From: Daldinia sp. FL1419
Taxonomy: Eukaryota > Ascomycota > Sordariomycetes > Xylariales > Hypoxylaceae
Direction: 5' to 3'
DNA: 64,000 nt
Assembly: GCA_025201765.1 (NCBI GenBank)
Contig: MU623430.1
Location: 1-64,000, forward strand
Shown here piece after piece: positions 1-11,721 of the stretch (position 1 is its first letter; each line of letters begins with the position of its first letter). The translations under genes were made by a program, and so were the position numbers. The notes beneath the pieces were generated by a model that was not told where the DNA came from, did no database searches, and saw only the letters and a program-made list of their open reading frames with translations.

Positions 1-868
1 ATAATATTTTTAAAATTATTAATAATATTTTATTTATTAATAATATAATTAATTGGAAGAGTTTATAAATATATATAATAAAATTGTTTAATAAAATAAT
101 TAATTAGAAAATTAATAAATAAAATATAATTATTATTTTTACTATTAAAATTAAATTATTTATTTTAATTTAAATTATAAAAGAAAAATTTTATATATTA
201 TAATTAATTAAAGATTTTAAAATTAAATTTAAAGATTAAATTATATTTTTATTATATAATAATAAATAAATAATTAGATTAATCATTAAAAATATTAAGA
301 AATTTAAAATAAAATTAAAGCATATAGATATATACAATTATTAGCTCAAATAGGAAGCTTAAAAAGGTTATATTAAAATTAATTACATTAATTTAGAAGA
401 TATAAATGTAGATGGGTTTATAAAAGTGTTATTAAAGGAGAAATATACTTATTTTAAAGAATAAATAAATTTAATAAATATTTTAAATTATTTAAAAGCT
501 AAAATATTTAAGAATATAAATAAAGTAATATAATAAAAATAGGAAATAAATGAGGAAGTTATTAAAGAAATATGATTAAAGGAATATATTAATTTAAAGA
601 TATAAAAAAATTGTATTTTTAATGTTATACATTTTAGATTTACTTATTAATTTCATTTAAGAAAGTATATTAAATTAATAAACCTAAAAATAACATAGAA
701 AAATTCTCTTTTTTATAATAATTTCATAAAAAGCCTTACCATTCTATTCTAGAATTCTAACAATAATAATAATAATTTGAATTTTATAATTATAATTTTC
801 CTTATATATTATGTGACATTAACCTTAGGTTAACTCTTGTAATTTAAACATAATAATTCAATTAATTA
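1..868. repeat. AT-rich, probably RIP-degraded repeat relic
   Basis: This tract is almost entirely A and T, with runs such as TTAATTAATAA and no sustained reading frame. It is far more AT-rich than the rest of the window. In filamentous ascomycetes such tracts usually come from repeat-induced point mutation of transposon copies. No transposase or reverse transcriptase motif survives, so the parent element cannot be named. The tract ends at the MITE at 869. Confidence 0.6.
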
Positions 869-1261
869 TCCCTTGAGGTGCGAGAGTGGCACAGTGGGGC
901 GGGCTAAAAAACTACTAGTAGTTTGATTGGTCCAAAAGCTCATATACAACGAAAATAGCCTCACTTAATATTATAAAAATCTATTTAACACAACAAAATA
1001 CCTAAATTTAAATTACAATAATTAATAATTAATTTTAATAAATATATATTTAATTGTATTTTACTATAATAATTTTTTTAACTGATATTTTTAACGTTTT
1101 TATTGCAAAAGGTGTATTATATTGATTTATAGGGCTAAGAAATGTTGGTACTTATGGCATAAGCAAAATTCAGTACAAAAGCATGTAGCTACATTTCAAT
1201 AACTTCTGATTGGACAAAATCTTTAGCGCCCCCCACTGTGCCACTCTCGCACCTCGAGGGA
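869..1261. mobile_element. MITE with 30+ bp terminal inverted repeats and TA target-site duplication
   Basis: The left end (869 onward) begins TCCCTTGAGGTGCGAGAGTG. The reverse complement of the right end (ending at 1261) begins TCCCTCGAGGTGCGAGAGTG, and the match continues through GCACAGTGGGG. A TA dinucleotide flanks each end (867-868 and 1262-1263), the duplication typical of Tc1/mariner elements, including fungal Fot1/pogo types. The 393 bp element has no coding capacity, so it is a non-autonomous MITE. The termini are nearly identical although the surrounding DNA is strongly AT-biased. Confidence 0.85.
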
Positions 1262-1263
1262 TA

Positions 1264-1606
1264 CCCTCATCGAAATCTTAATAGTAAGATCTTGATAATT
1301 AGGTGAACATTGTAGGTACTTCTATAAGATGCATAATACGCAGAATAATATAAAAATGTCAACCCATTTTTGATAGGTAGGTAGTTAACTTCTTGGAGTT
1401 GGTTCGTACCTAGGTACCTACATACCTACATACATATTATCCAGGATTCCAGCCATTCAAATCATGATTACCTCTGCGGGGGTTGATGCCTATTGCCCAA
1501 TACTATTCGTAGTCTTCTCTTATAGCCTACCTACGTAAAAGGACCAGCCTTCTCAAAATTCAATCTTCTCAAAATTAAACCTGATAGTTATTGGCAAAAG
1601 TTCGAC
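1264..1606. other. Spacer between MITE and orphan gene
   Basis: No gene seen. It holds an ACCT/AGGT palindromic cluster at about 1405-1433 and presumably the promoter of the gene starting at 1607. Confidence 0.6.
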
Positions 1607-4113
1607 ATGTCAAGCGCAGTCGGCTTCGGCTTTCAAGCTGACGTCGTCAATACGGGCTCACTAGCCCACCTCCTAACCGGCAGAGTCCTCAAAGCCCTAA
1701 GCGATGGCGGAGTTGACTTTTACGCCATAGCCGCTGCTATCGCGCTCGGGAAAGGTTTCGATGTTCGCGGCTCCTTAGGGAAAAGCGTCCGCACGCATAT
1801 TATGTCTAGACGCAACGTCCAATCTATCTGGTCGAAGGCTTTGAGTATTGGCTGGGGTGATCCTGGGATTGCTGATGCGATGACAAAGACCAAAGCTGGC
1901 GTAAACGCACTTCTTCTAATCGATGCATTTGCCTCCGGGTCGACCAGTTACCAAGCCGCCGAGTGCTTTTCTGAGCTTCTTGCCCTGCGCGGCTGCGAGG
2001 CTGATCAGCTACCCAACGTCGACGTATTAAAACATATGATCGGCTATTTTGTTCCATTTCTTCGTGACCTAGGCTTCTCCCGGGTCCTCGGGCATATTAC
2101 GACGACCGCGACACAAGCAATTAGCTCAATCTGTGGTGGCTATAAAGAAGTGATTAAAAATAACACGGAAACAATCCACAATCTAACGGCGATTGGAGAT
2201 GCTTCTCGTGTCGCTGGAGTGGTCAATCAACTCATGCTTACTTCTGAAAGGAAGGAAAGTTTCTATATCCCTGTGCGGTACGTTATATATAAGTTTCATT
2301 CGTTTATCCCGCTACCAGCATTCGCCTTCCACTATATATAATCTTTTCCCTGGGTTATTGAGATGAAATAATTATCTGCCTTCGCTAAACTTCATTATAT
2401 AAGGATGAGAGGGGCTTGGCTCTCAGCATTTGCATGTCACACACTCGGGATGGCAGTTGAGCTACGCTTCCATGACTCCGTCATATGGGAGAGCGCGGGA
2501 AGTAATGGCATTGCCATCTTTGAAATAGGGAAGTATCCAGTTCCTAATGGACTTGCCATCCCGAACTCAGGGTTTAACATAGCTGGATCGCAAGATCAAG
2601 TGGTAGATAGTGCTTTACTTCATTGCTATCCAATAGGTGAAGTTTTCGCATCACTAATTACGCGGTGGGGAAGATTAGATGCGTTGCTCGAGCAAGCTAT
2701 CCGTCGGGCAATATGTCGAATCAGTCTTTGGTCGCGAGAATCGGATGTCCTATACCCTTATATGAGTCCGAATAAAGAATGCCGGAACTTTAGGCCAACT
2801 CTCGAGGCATTTAAAGAGACATCAAACGCTTTTGGTTTTGAAAACTCGCTGATCGACTCTGTGAGTTCCCAGCTGTTTCATACCGATCCCCATCCAAGAT
2901 TTCCACATGGAATGGACGGAGGTCTGATAGCCCTGGACTTTGAGGCACAAGTCATCCTATTCAAAGCTTGTGGGCAACACGGAGATGACCCTTCGCGCGC
3001 AACAAATTTTTGTATCTGTGAATATGTAAAGCAGATGATTGTTGGGTTCGCATATTCTATAAACCTTCTGTAAGTTTATGGTTTTGGAGCCTAGCTTCCT
3101 TTCTCTGGCCCTCTTGGGGTCCTTCCATCCATTCCTAGGCATGATGATGACTACCATGCGCCTAGATACTCCATCTACCGCTATTATCTTCAGTATATAT
3201 ACCTTATAAACTAATTTTTATCCCACGGTTTGATAGATCTTATTGCCGCTTTAACCCCAATCAGCTCTACATTTACGAGGAATCTGTTTTAGGACTTAAT
3301 TCCAAGCCATCACTTCCAGAAATGGCGAATAGGAAAGTCCTGATGGATATTATACATTTGGTAGATGCCAATAGCGAATCTCTATCTTTCCTACATCCTA
3401 CCGATTTGTATGATTATCCCGATACCTCCTTTGAGCGTTACCTAGGAATTTCGGGGAGGAGCTTTACGGTTTGCTATAGTTGCATATTAAGCCACGACTG
3501 TTATGACGACCAAAATCGTTTTCTATCTTTATTACCTGGCCGAGCGAGCATAGCGGGCACTTTTAGACCAATCATAACGTCAGACAAAATCCGGTCTCCC
3601 CTTTATTCGTATGACCTGTCGGGGCCAGCTACGGCCTTGCTTGCACCGGGGTTTACTCTCGCACCCCACTATGTGCCTTCAGGGTTGAAGGCATCCATAC
3701 AAATATCACTAGAGGAGAAGAAGATCGTAGTGGCAGTTCAAGTCGACGCCCCTAGATCTCGTTCAATAACCGTCTCCCTCGGGAAGTGCCTCGAGGTGGT
3801 AATGAGTGGACTTATGTTTTATTGTCAACACGACCCCAAGTCGGAATACCGAGTAATAGAGAATCAAAACTTAGTGGTTTCCGGATTCTGCCAGCATACT
3901 AACGGACTGCAAGAAGATCAGGACGCTACTCGGATATTTGCTCTTCATGGTAATAAGCTCGAACAGATCCTTGTTGTAGGCCTCAATTGTAGCTCCAGCG
4001 GGGAATATTCCGACGTATTTCTTTTTCAACATTTTATTTGCCTCGGTTGTTCTATTCAAGCTGCCCAGACTCGTACTGGTGGACGTAAGAGATATATAAT
4101 AATGGCTGGATAA
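1607..4113 (+). CDS. Fungal orphan protein of unknown function, three exons
   Basis: Proposed exons are 1607-2277, 2404-3069 and 3237-4113, which join in frame to 737 residues. Intron 1 has donor GTACGT and an AAG acceptor. Intron 2 has donor GTAAGT, a CTAAT branch-like site near 3208 and acceptor ATAG at 3235-3236. The N-terminus is hydrophobic and Ala/Gly-rich. I see no catalytic motif, P-loop, signal peptide or clear domain. It resembles large uncharacterised ascomycete proteins of about 700 residues that vary between strains, but this is recollection of a pattern and not a database match. It sits beside a MITE and AT-rich DNA, which fits an accessory location. The last exon could contain a further unnoticed intron; the stop at 4113 is the first in frame. 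Confidence 0.6.
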
Positions 4114-5629
4114 AAAAGCATGCGTATCACGGTACGGGATAAGGGGCGTGGAAACAAATATGATAGAGTCGTAAGAAATATACATCCCTCTGTGAAAATC
4201 AGGATCAGTTTATACTTTTGAAAATGTTTTTTGGAATGAGATTGGGAGTTGATTTCCTAGTGACTAGAAATCAGTCAGTTAAGCACTTCAATATTCGTCA
4301 TGCCAAGATGATACCGAATGCGTTTCCAAGGGAGCAATACGAAATAATACCATAGATACTATTAGATGAGCTTGCAGGGCTGTCATTAGCGAATATACTT
4401 GTAACGGATTTAATTATAATAGGAAGAGCTCGTCCTGCCTAGGTACCTACCTATAGGTGACCAACACGTTCTTCCTATTCTCCCCCTTTATTCACGTCAT
4501 TTCCCGTATTTCCCTACCTTTACCTAGGAGTTAACTATTAAGATTTATAGGCATGATGCCCTTACTCGTGATACTACCACGGCATAAGGAGAGGGGATAA
4601 GGGTGCTTAATTCGACAGAGCACGACGCGTTAGAGTTCTTTGCGTCGAGATGTAGCTTCGTAACTACCTACCTAACTACCTACCTAGACTTGAAAATATA
4701 GTATACGGTTATTGATATTTATAAGGAATGAAGACCAGAGCATTCTCCCTCGAGCTTGAGGAAGCCCGCATGCGGCCGGATTTGGATTTCCTTTTTGCAA
4801 GGTCTTTGTTGCAATAACTGCAATGATTACATACCTACCTAGACGTACCTACAATCCCAGCCGAATCGATAGGTATTTCTATGATTGACAAGTCTAAGTG
4901 GGAAATGGAAATAAGACCATTCCATCAAAAATCGTCTCAAGACATGGGCTTATATAGTTGCTGGTACGAGGAATTCGGCAAGTGCGCAGCACCGCGGGAA
5001 GATATAGAAACCTTCCTGGGGACCTCCCCACTGATTTTCGGTGCCGAGTTACTGGTTTGGCCGAAGGTTACCTCGTATATACAATCAGAAGAAATCAAGA
5101 GAAATCATGACGTGTTAGAAAATTTCTAATGGAAGAGAAAGTCAAAATGTTATGTCTTCTAGAAGAATCTAAATCCGATTTTTTTTTTTTTACGGTTTGC
5201 TCCACCCATCTGTTCGGTTTAACCTGGTTTCAATCGGTGTGGACATCGATAGTGCTATGTACCCACCTAGGTACCTACATATGTACCTATGTTCCTAAGA
5301 ATCCAAGCCTAATGCCGATTATACCCATTATACAAACAAACAAACAAACAAACAATCGATCAGTCGATCAATCAATCACAAAATAATGGAACTCAATAGG
5401 ATCATCAAAATACTTTAATTCCGAATCTATGGCTAGGATAATGATCAAATATCGTAATCACCGCCCATCACGGTCTACGTATACCTAGGTAGGTAAGCCA
5501 GGTACCCCCATCCGCAAGGGTCCTTCTGCAGGGCCCCTAGTACCGACCTAGCGGTCCCAATTTTCAGTCTTCCCCACGCTACCATCTCTAGATCTCTAAC
5601 CGTTAGATCTTTAACCTAAGATCTTTAGG
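4114..5629. other. Intergenic spacer with ACCT clusters and short tandem repeats
   Basis: No supported gene. It contains ACCT/AGGT clusters near 4437-4456, 4663-4688 and 5262-5291. A (CAAA)n-like tract lies at about 5333-5355, followed by (GATC/AATC)-type repeats to about 5380. Open frames at 4881-5129 and 5129-5386 are short, show no conserved features, and the second runs through the tandem repeats. Confidence 0.6.
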
Positions 5630-6667
5630 TTAGATCTTGTAAACGATCTTCTTCCCGCTAACTCGTCCCTGGCGCATTTCATCCAAACCCTCGAGGATGC
5701 CCTCGATCCCTCCCTCGCGGATATCCACCGGGTGCGGCTTCACCTTGCCTTGGGCCAGGAGCTCGCCGGCCAGCTTCCAGAACTTGGCGCCGAACTCGAG
5801 GTCCGCGGGGTTCGCCTCGAACGTGTGTCCCATCTTGACAAAGGTCTCGCCGGTCGCTGTGTATGCGAGCGTCTGCAGCTTCGTCACGTCGTCGCGCGGG
5901 AAGTTCTCTACCCCCAATAGTGAGCTGTATTTCCCGCCCTTGGAGCTCAGCGCCTTGGCCGAGATCTCCGGCGCGGTACCCTCCGCGATGCAGTCGAACA
6001 CGTACTCTAGGCTGTCGTTGGTAAAGGCACGGATGTCCTCGCCCACGGTAGGCGACTTGTAGTCGAAGGTCGCGTCCGCGCCGAGGCTCTTCAGAAGCTC
6101 GAAGTTGTGGGGCGACGACGTCGTGAGGACCTGTAGTCCGGATAATTTGGCGAATTGAACAGCTAGCGTTCCGGTTGCGGTGCTGCCGCCGTAGATAAGA
6201 ACAGGGAAGGGCTTCTTAGCCGGTTCGGTGGGCAAGGGTAGGCCTAGTGATTGGTAGAGGGCCTGGCCGACTGTGGTAATACCCACGCCTAGCGTCGACG
6301 CCTGTTCCATCGTGATGCTGTCGGGAACCTTGATGGCGAGAGCAGCTTTGGCTACAATGTGCTCCGCGAAGGAGCCATCCTCAGCGTTGCTAGCATTGGC
6401 GCCGGAGACGAAACCAGCGATCTTGTCGCCGACCTTGAAGTTTGTGACGCCGGGCCCTAATTCCTCGACAATGCCAGAGTAGTCGCAGCCAACTAGACTA
6501 CCGGGAATACCAACAGCGTCAATGTGCTTCCAGTCGGTAGGGTTCAATGCGACGGCAACCGTCTTGACTTTAACGTAACCAGGACGCACTTTGGGAATAG
6601 GTGCGTCGGTCACGACCTTGCCGACGTTTCCCTCCTGAATGACGAGAGCTTTCTGAGTAGCAGCCAT
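5630..6667 (-). CDS. Zinc-independent MDR oxidoreductase / enoyl-reductase-like (ToxD-type)
   Basis: Single-exon protein of 345 residues in the medium-chain dehydrogenase/reductase superfamily. The N-terminal GroES-like half carries the LNPTDWKHID and VGCDYSGIVEELG motifs (about residues 41-71). The NAD(P)H-binding Rossmann fold has the glycine motif YGGSTATGTLA at about residues 159-169. No structural-zinc cysteine cluster is present, so it belongs with the quinone-oxidoreductase or trans-enoyl-reductase branch and not with classical alcohol dehydrogenases. Fungal relatives include ToxD and stand-alone enoyl reductases that work with polyketide synthases. No synthase lies nearby, so a biosynthetic role is not supported here. 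The start at 6667 gives a full family-length N-terminus. The promoter contains a 10-bp minisatellite immediately upstream. Confidence 0.88.
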   Translation of the reverse strand: MAATQKALVIQEGNVGKVVTDAPIPKVRPGYVKVKTVAVALNPTDWKHIDAVGIPGSLVGCDYSGIVEELGPGVTNFKVGDKIAGFVSGANASNAEDGSFAEHIVAKAALAIKVPDSITMEQASTLGVGITTVGQALYQSLGLPLPTEPAKKPFPVLIYGGSTATGTLAVQFAKLSGLQVLTTSSPHNFELLKSLGADATFDYKSPTVGEDIRAFTNDSLEYVFDCIAEGTAPEISAKALSSKGGKYSSLLGVENFPRDDVTKLQTLAYTATGETFVKMGHTFEANPADLEFGAKFWKLAGELLAQGKVKPHPVDIREGGIEGILEGLDEMRQGRVSGKKIVYKI

Positions 6668-6699
6668 TTTTTTTTCTTATGCGATTGATGTTATGGGGT

Positions 6700-6790
6700 T
6701 TTGGTGTTTGGGTATTTTGATATTTGGGTATTTTGGGTATTTTGGGTATTTTGGGTATTTTGGGTATTTTGGGTATTTGGGTATTTTAGT
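6700..6790. repeat. 10-bp minisatellite upstream of the MDR reductase
   Basis: About seven near-perfect copies of a TATTTTGGG(T) unit run head to tail. They begin within about 50 bp of the reductase start codon, so they probably lie in its 5' UTR or core promoter on the minus strand. Copy number at such arrays is often variable between strains. Confidence 0.85.
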
Positions 6791-8549
6791 GACGGTGTCA
6801 AGTGTCTTCTTATAAGTTGTCGAGCGTAACTGAATAGTTTGCGAATATGTGGAATGTTCCTTTATCGTCGAGAAAGCTCTTCCGCATTTATGTGATAAAT
6901 TACGTCTTGTCTCGGAACAGCTTCTACCCCTCTACCCCTCCTCCCTTCCTCCCTGACAAAGCGTCAATAGCAATCGTGACATGCCATGCAATGCATGACA
7001 TTGGCAGGTATAGCCAATCAAAATTGCAAGAAAATCCAATTAGATAACCTTCTGAGACTATTTTAGGAGATAATCTTATGTCCGACTTTATTAATAACAG
7101 GGTTAATATATTTCCGATTACAAATTAGGTCTGGCATTTTCCCGGTTGTCTTTGTACAAGTTGAAAAACTTGCCCTTTATCCACTTTAAAATCGAGTGGT
7201 GATATCAGCCAACCTCGAAATACGACCCCAAAGTATAATCAGTCGATCGATTAGGTCTCCAACCCAAGGGATGTGCCATTATGCACGAGAATCCTGGTGA
7301 GCCTCATGCAATACACACTTCTGACGAATCAAATCGTAGTCTTGCCGTCTGATGCTCAATTTCAGCTACCTGTAAATATAATGTATCTTTTAGAGTAATA
7401 ATACTATAATTTACCTAACGTTAGCTAGTTGATGATAATTGTAGTTAGTCCTTTCTTTTTTTTTTAGTAGTATTTTAGCCCGTGGGCTAGGTACCTACTT
7501 CGGTACCTACTCGGGTAGGTAGTATCCATGCCAAGGTTATTGAAACTTAAACTAGTTATTACTACAATCATAGAATCGGGTCTACCTCCAGGAACACCAT
7601 CGTCTATTGTGGTTCTATTTCAACGACAGCACAGGCAATACGACCTACCTAAGTCGTTTAAACAAACCCAAACTTGTAATAAACATTGAAAAAACCAACA
7701 CCCGTTCGAAAACAGACGCTAAGGATGAGCCCACCAAAAACAAAAAAACAAAAATCCATGAATCCCACCTAAAGTTAGGTACCTACATATTCTAGCAGAG
7801 CCTCAAGGTTGCTTTCAGCTGCGCCGCAACAACAGCCTTGGCGGGCTAAAGGATCTCCAGGTACGAAACGAACTAAAAGAACTAATAAATCAACCAACAC
7901 CAGAACCAACACGCCTCGAATACCAGGTAGGTAAGGTAAGAGGTAGGTATCCAATATTAATAATCGAAACTAGTACACCGACTATAATCCACCGCCACCC
8001 ACTACGCCCGACGAGTTATACAAATCAACATATCCTTAGTCTCTTGGATTGGCACGTAGTGTATAGATGGAATCGGCGAGAATTAGTTTTTATTGCTTAT
8101 CAAGCCCATATGCCTCTCTTTATTATTAGACGCCACTAGTGAGAGATTGATACGCGAATATGGGTCTGCTGCGGTACCAATGCGAAGAAACTCGGTTATA
8201 ATCGATTAGGCTTCGTATGATGTCTAGCAGGAAAGTAGCTCCTTCGAGCTGTCTTTGCGACGACTTTCTATTGGTTTATATTAGTTACGGTTAAACACCC
8301 CGTACATTTGGGCGCTGGGTCTTCCTCAAAGAAAGCCAGCTAGTATTCGGGACCCTTGGGGTTGCAATAACTAGTCAGTGTTCTAACTAGATAAATAAGA
8401 TGGGCGTATCGGGACCCCCGAACCCCTAATCAAACGCATAAAAGAGCTTATTCTAATGGCTCTACAGCCTTAGCTAGTGTAGAGATCATCGCATCTAGTA
8501 CTTTTTTTCTTTGGAAGATTCCAGAGTAAGTCTGGTTAAATATCGCTCC
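6791..8549. other. Intergenic spacer
   Basis: No supported gene. A cluster with GGTACCTAC and GGTAGGTAG lies at about 7487-7524, and a poly-T run near 7456. Open frames at 6847-7047 and 7607-7795 have no conserved content. The spacer separates the 5' side of the reductase from the 3' end of the GMP synthetase gene. Confidence 0.6.
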
Positions 8550-10911
8550 TTACGATAACTCGATGGTGGCTGGCGGCTTGCTCGTCGTGTTGTAAAACAC
8601 ACAGCTTACACCCTCAACCTCGTTAACAATGCGCGTAGAAACATTCATGAGGAAGTCCATGTCGAACTTGTAAGCCTCAGCACTCATGAAGTCCTTGGTT
8701 GTAACTGCACGCAACAAGCAGAGGTATCCTTCGTAGCGCTTGTCACCCTTTTCGTATATTAGTAAAAGAAATGGAGAAAATGGATTATTTGATCACTTAC
8801 CATAACACCCACAGCCTTGTTTGTATCAATACCAGCGTAAGCTTGGCTAATTTCGTTGTAGATACCGGCCTCCTTAATCATGCTAATGAAGATCTTGAAT
8901 TATGTTAGCATCTACTCGCTGGAGAACGGTGTATTTTATTAAGCTTACATTGTCTGCCTTCCTCGCAATCTCTACGCGCTCGGGGGTTACTTCACCGAGA
9001 ATTCGGATAGCAATACCAGGGCCAGGGAAGGGCTAAGTAAAGTTAGTTTCGCAGTTACTTGGGTTGACTAGCTTCCAGGACGACCTACGTGTCTCATAAC
9101 GAGTTCTTCGTTGACACCCAGCTCACGACCAAGGGCCCTGACTTCGCTATTTTTATGGAGTTAACGTTCGTTCTACGATATATAGGCGATATTGTTATGA
9201 TAAATTTGTGTTAGACTCACTCCTTGAATAATTCTCTGAAAGGCTACGACTAATTAGCTTTAGACGTCACTTATCCAGACCGCAACTTACCTCAATAAGC
9301 TTGAGACCTTGGCCATCCATCATTCGTTGCGGTAGTCCACCGACATTGTGGTGCGTCTAACGCAAAGTTAATTTTGGAATGCGAACTAATAAAACGATTG
9401 AGAGGATGTACCTTAATAGTAGCTGAGGGGCCCTTAAAGGAAATTGACTCGATGACATCCTAGAGTGAGAGAATTGTTAGTGAATACATCCTGTAGACCT
9501 GCATTAGGAATATTCATACAGGATAGAGAGTTCCCTGGAGAAACCATTCGACTTTTCCGGCGTTGGGGGTGTTCTCTGCAGCCTTCTCGATCTTGATTGC
9601 CTCCTCTTCGAAAATATCGATGAAAGTGTTGCCAATGATCTTTCGCTTTTGCTCCGGATCTAGCACACCCTTAAGTTTGCCAAGGAAAATTTGCGATGCA
9701 TCTACAACCGTCAGGTTGATTCCCAAATGTTCGCCTAGCGCTTCCTTGACCTGTTGGCATTCATTGAGACGCATCACGCCGTTGTCAACAAGCACGGCGT
9801 GAAACCTGTCTCCAATTGCTAGTTTCACTATTGGGGTATTGTCAATAACCTGAACTGTGATAAAATAGAAAAAAGGTCGATAACATAAATAATGTAACAC
9901 TTACTTAGCTTTGCAGCAACCGTCGAGTCAACACCACCCGAGACAGCACCAATAACCTGACCGTTGCCTACGAGCTTACGAATTCTAGCAACCTCCTTGT
10001 CGAGGAAGTCTGTCATAGTCCAGTTTTGTCTGACAGCGCAAATGCCAACTGCAAAGTTTTTGAGAAGCTCAGTACCACGAGGGGTGTGTGTTACTTCAGG
10101 ATGAAATTGTATTCCAAAGATGGGCTTGCTCTCATGTGCGATACTAGCGTAAGGAGAGTTTTGAGTGGTGGCAATTGTGACGAAGCCTTCCGGGAGCTGA
10201 CTGAGTTTGTCGCCGTGGCTCATCCAACTGTTGTATATTAGTAGGCTTCTTTATCTACCTGGAGAACTTCCAACACTTATTTAACGTCAATATATAGGTA
10301 CTTACACTCTCATGCCAGCATCATCGTATAAGCCCTCGTATAGCCGGTCAACGTGGTTATTGTGGTGCTGTGCGATAAGATCCTAGCCAATTATGAGTAC
10401 CAGAGAAACGAAATCAAAGACCATAAGATTTGAGGGATCAATACCGCTTGTCCGTATTCCCTCTTGGTTCCGGCGACGACGTTGTCTTTGCTTAGGTTCC
10501 ATGCAATTTCCTGAAGACCGTAGCATATACCTAGAATAGGAACTCCGAGCTCGATGAAGGCTGGGTCAACGTGAGGCGCATCTTTATCATAAACTGAAAA
10601 AGGTCCACCGGACAGAATAATTCCCTTGGGCTTCCAGCTTAATTCTGAGAGCTTGGTGGTGCAACTATTTAGAAGAGATTAGTTCCCTTTGACCCAAGAG
10701 TTTCTCGGTACTATTTTTTAGTTCTTTGATGAGAAGCAATGAAAGAAGCACAAGATTAAGAAATTTTCACGTACGGAAGCATTTCACTGTAGACGTTGAG
10801 TTCTCGTAATCGTCTGGTGATTAAATGTGTGAACTGGGACCCGAAGTCCAGCACAAGGATGGTGTCGTAGGCATTGTGAGGAGCCTCAGCCTGCTCAAGT
10901 TCGGCCGACAT
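8550..10911 (-). CDS. GUA1: GMP synthase (glutamine-hydrolysing), 12 exons
   Basis: Converts XMP to GMP using ATP and glutamine, the last step of guanine nucleotide synthesis, in the cytosol. Exons in coding order: 10775-10911, 10445-10664, 10306-10382, 9905-10227, 9520-9827, 9412-9459, 9291-9356, 9221-9243, 9089-9146, 8949-9032, 8801-8893, 8550-8747. They sum to 1635 nt, or 544 residues, normal for the family. The class I amidotransferase domain has the nucleophile motif GICYGLQ and the FHPEVTHT histidine/glutamate motif. The PP-loop synthetase motif is SGGVDSTVAA. The dimerisation domain has RHPFPGPG, and the C-terminus is KPPATIELS. All eleven introns are GT-AG and short (47-110 bp). Exon 8 is only 23 nt. 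The junction MRH|PFPGPG was chosen over reading through a GTAGGTCG stretch because it restores the conserved motif. Confidence 0.96.
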
Positions 10912-11721
10912 CTTCAGCAACTGGTATCTTATGTGGTAAATAAGTTGTTGCTGTACTCTGATATGTAGTTTTTTGGTCTGGCTTGTGACGCTGAGGTAAG
11001 TATTGATTCAACTAACAGGTGAAAAAAAGGTCGCGTCGGAGGGGTTCGAATTTCTTATCTTTCTTATCAGTCCTAACACGGTCTAGCGCGGGGTAAATTA
11101 TCATCAATCTGAGAGGTACAAAGTACAAGCAAATCAACATCGAAAAAGTCTACAGGTTAAGTTAGGTTAGTTAGTGCTCAACCAACATCATATTTCAAAT
11201 CCCATCTGAAAATTGAAATAAACTATAAGGGAGGGTCTATCAATTTGCAAAACTGGTATCTTATTAACTACCTATGTACACCTACATTAGGGTAATAACT
11301 CATAACACATAACTGCGAAGGATTCGAAAATAGTTCATAAATTTACCTAGTTATCATCATTAACTAGACAGATGTCCTCGTCGCCCACGGTACGGCCGCC
11401 TATGTCCAAGTTGCCTCTTGAGGCAAGCCCTCCTAACATTACTCTCAAATCACCTTGGGCTGAGGTGATTCATGGCTTCAATTAAGTAACAAACGCGAAA
11501 AGGCGATTCCTGCTACACTAAAGTGCTCGCTAATAACCATGCCGAACGCCCCATGCCCTTATGATCGTGTTTCCTATCTATCCTTCCATCCTAGACGCCA
11601 TCATATACGCCCTACCGAAATGACATCCTCGAAGAGCAGCCATGGTCACTGACCGATTTCAAAATAATATTCATGGTGATTTCGGCTCGCATTCGTTAAT
11701 TAAGGTCGTAGATGATTTCCT
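10912..11721. other. Intergenic spacer upstream of GMP synthase
   Basis: No gene seen. It should contain the promoter of the minus-strand GMP synthetase gene and the 3' end of the GH76 gene. The open frame at 11642-11833 is a shadow of the GH76 C-terminus. Confidence 0.6.

Noticed and set aside
5330..5380. Possible CRISPR-like array
   Set aside because: Only CAAA and GATC/AATC microsatellites; no repeat-spacer structure, and the DNA is fungal.
4881..5386. Two consecutive open frames
   Set aside because: The second runs through CAAA tandem repeats and poly-T, and neither has recognisable content.
10775..10911. Reading exon 9 of the GMP synthetase through GTAGGTCG to add Val-Gly-Arg
   Set aside because: It hits a stop shortly after, and splicing at that GT restores the conserved RHPFPGPG motif.
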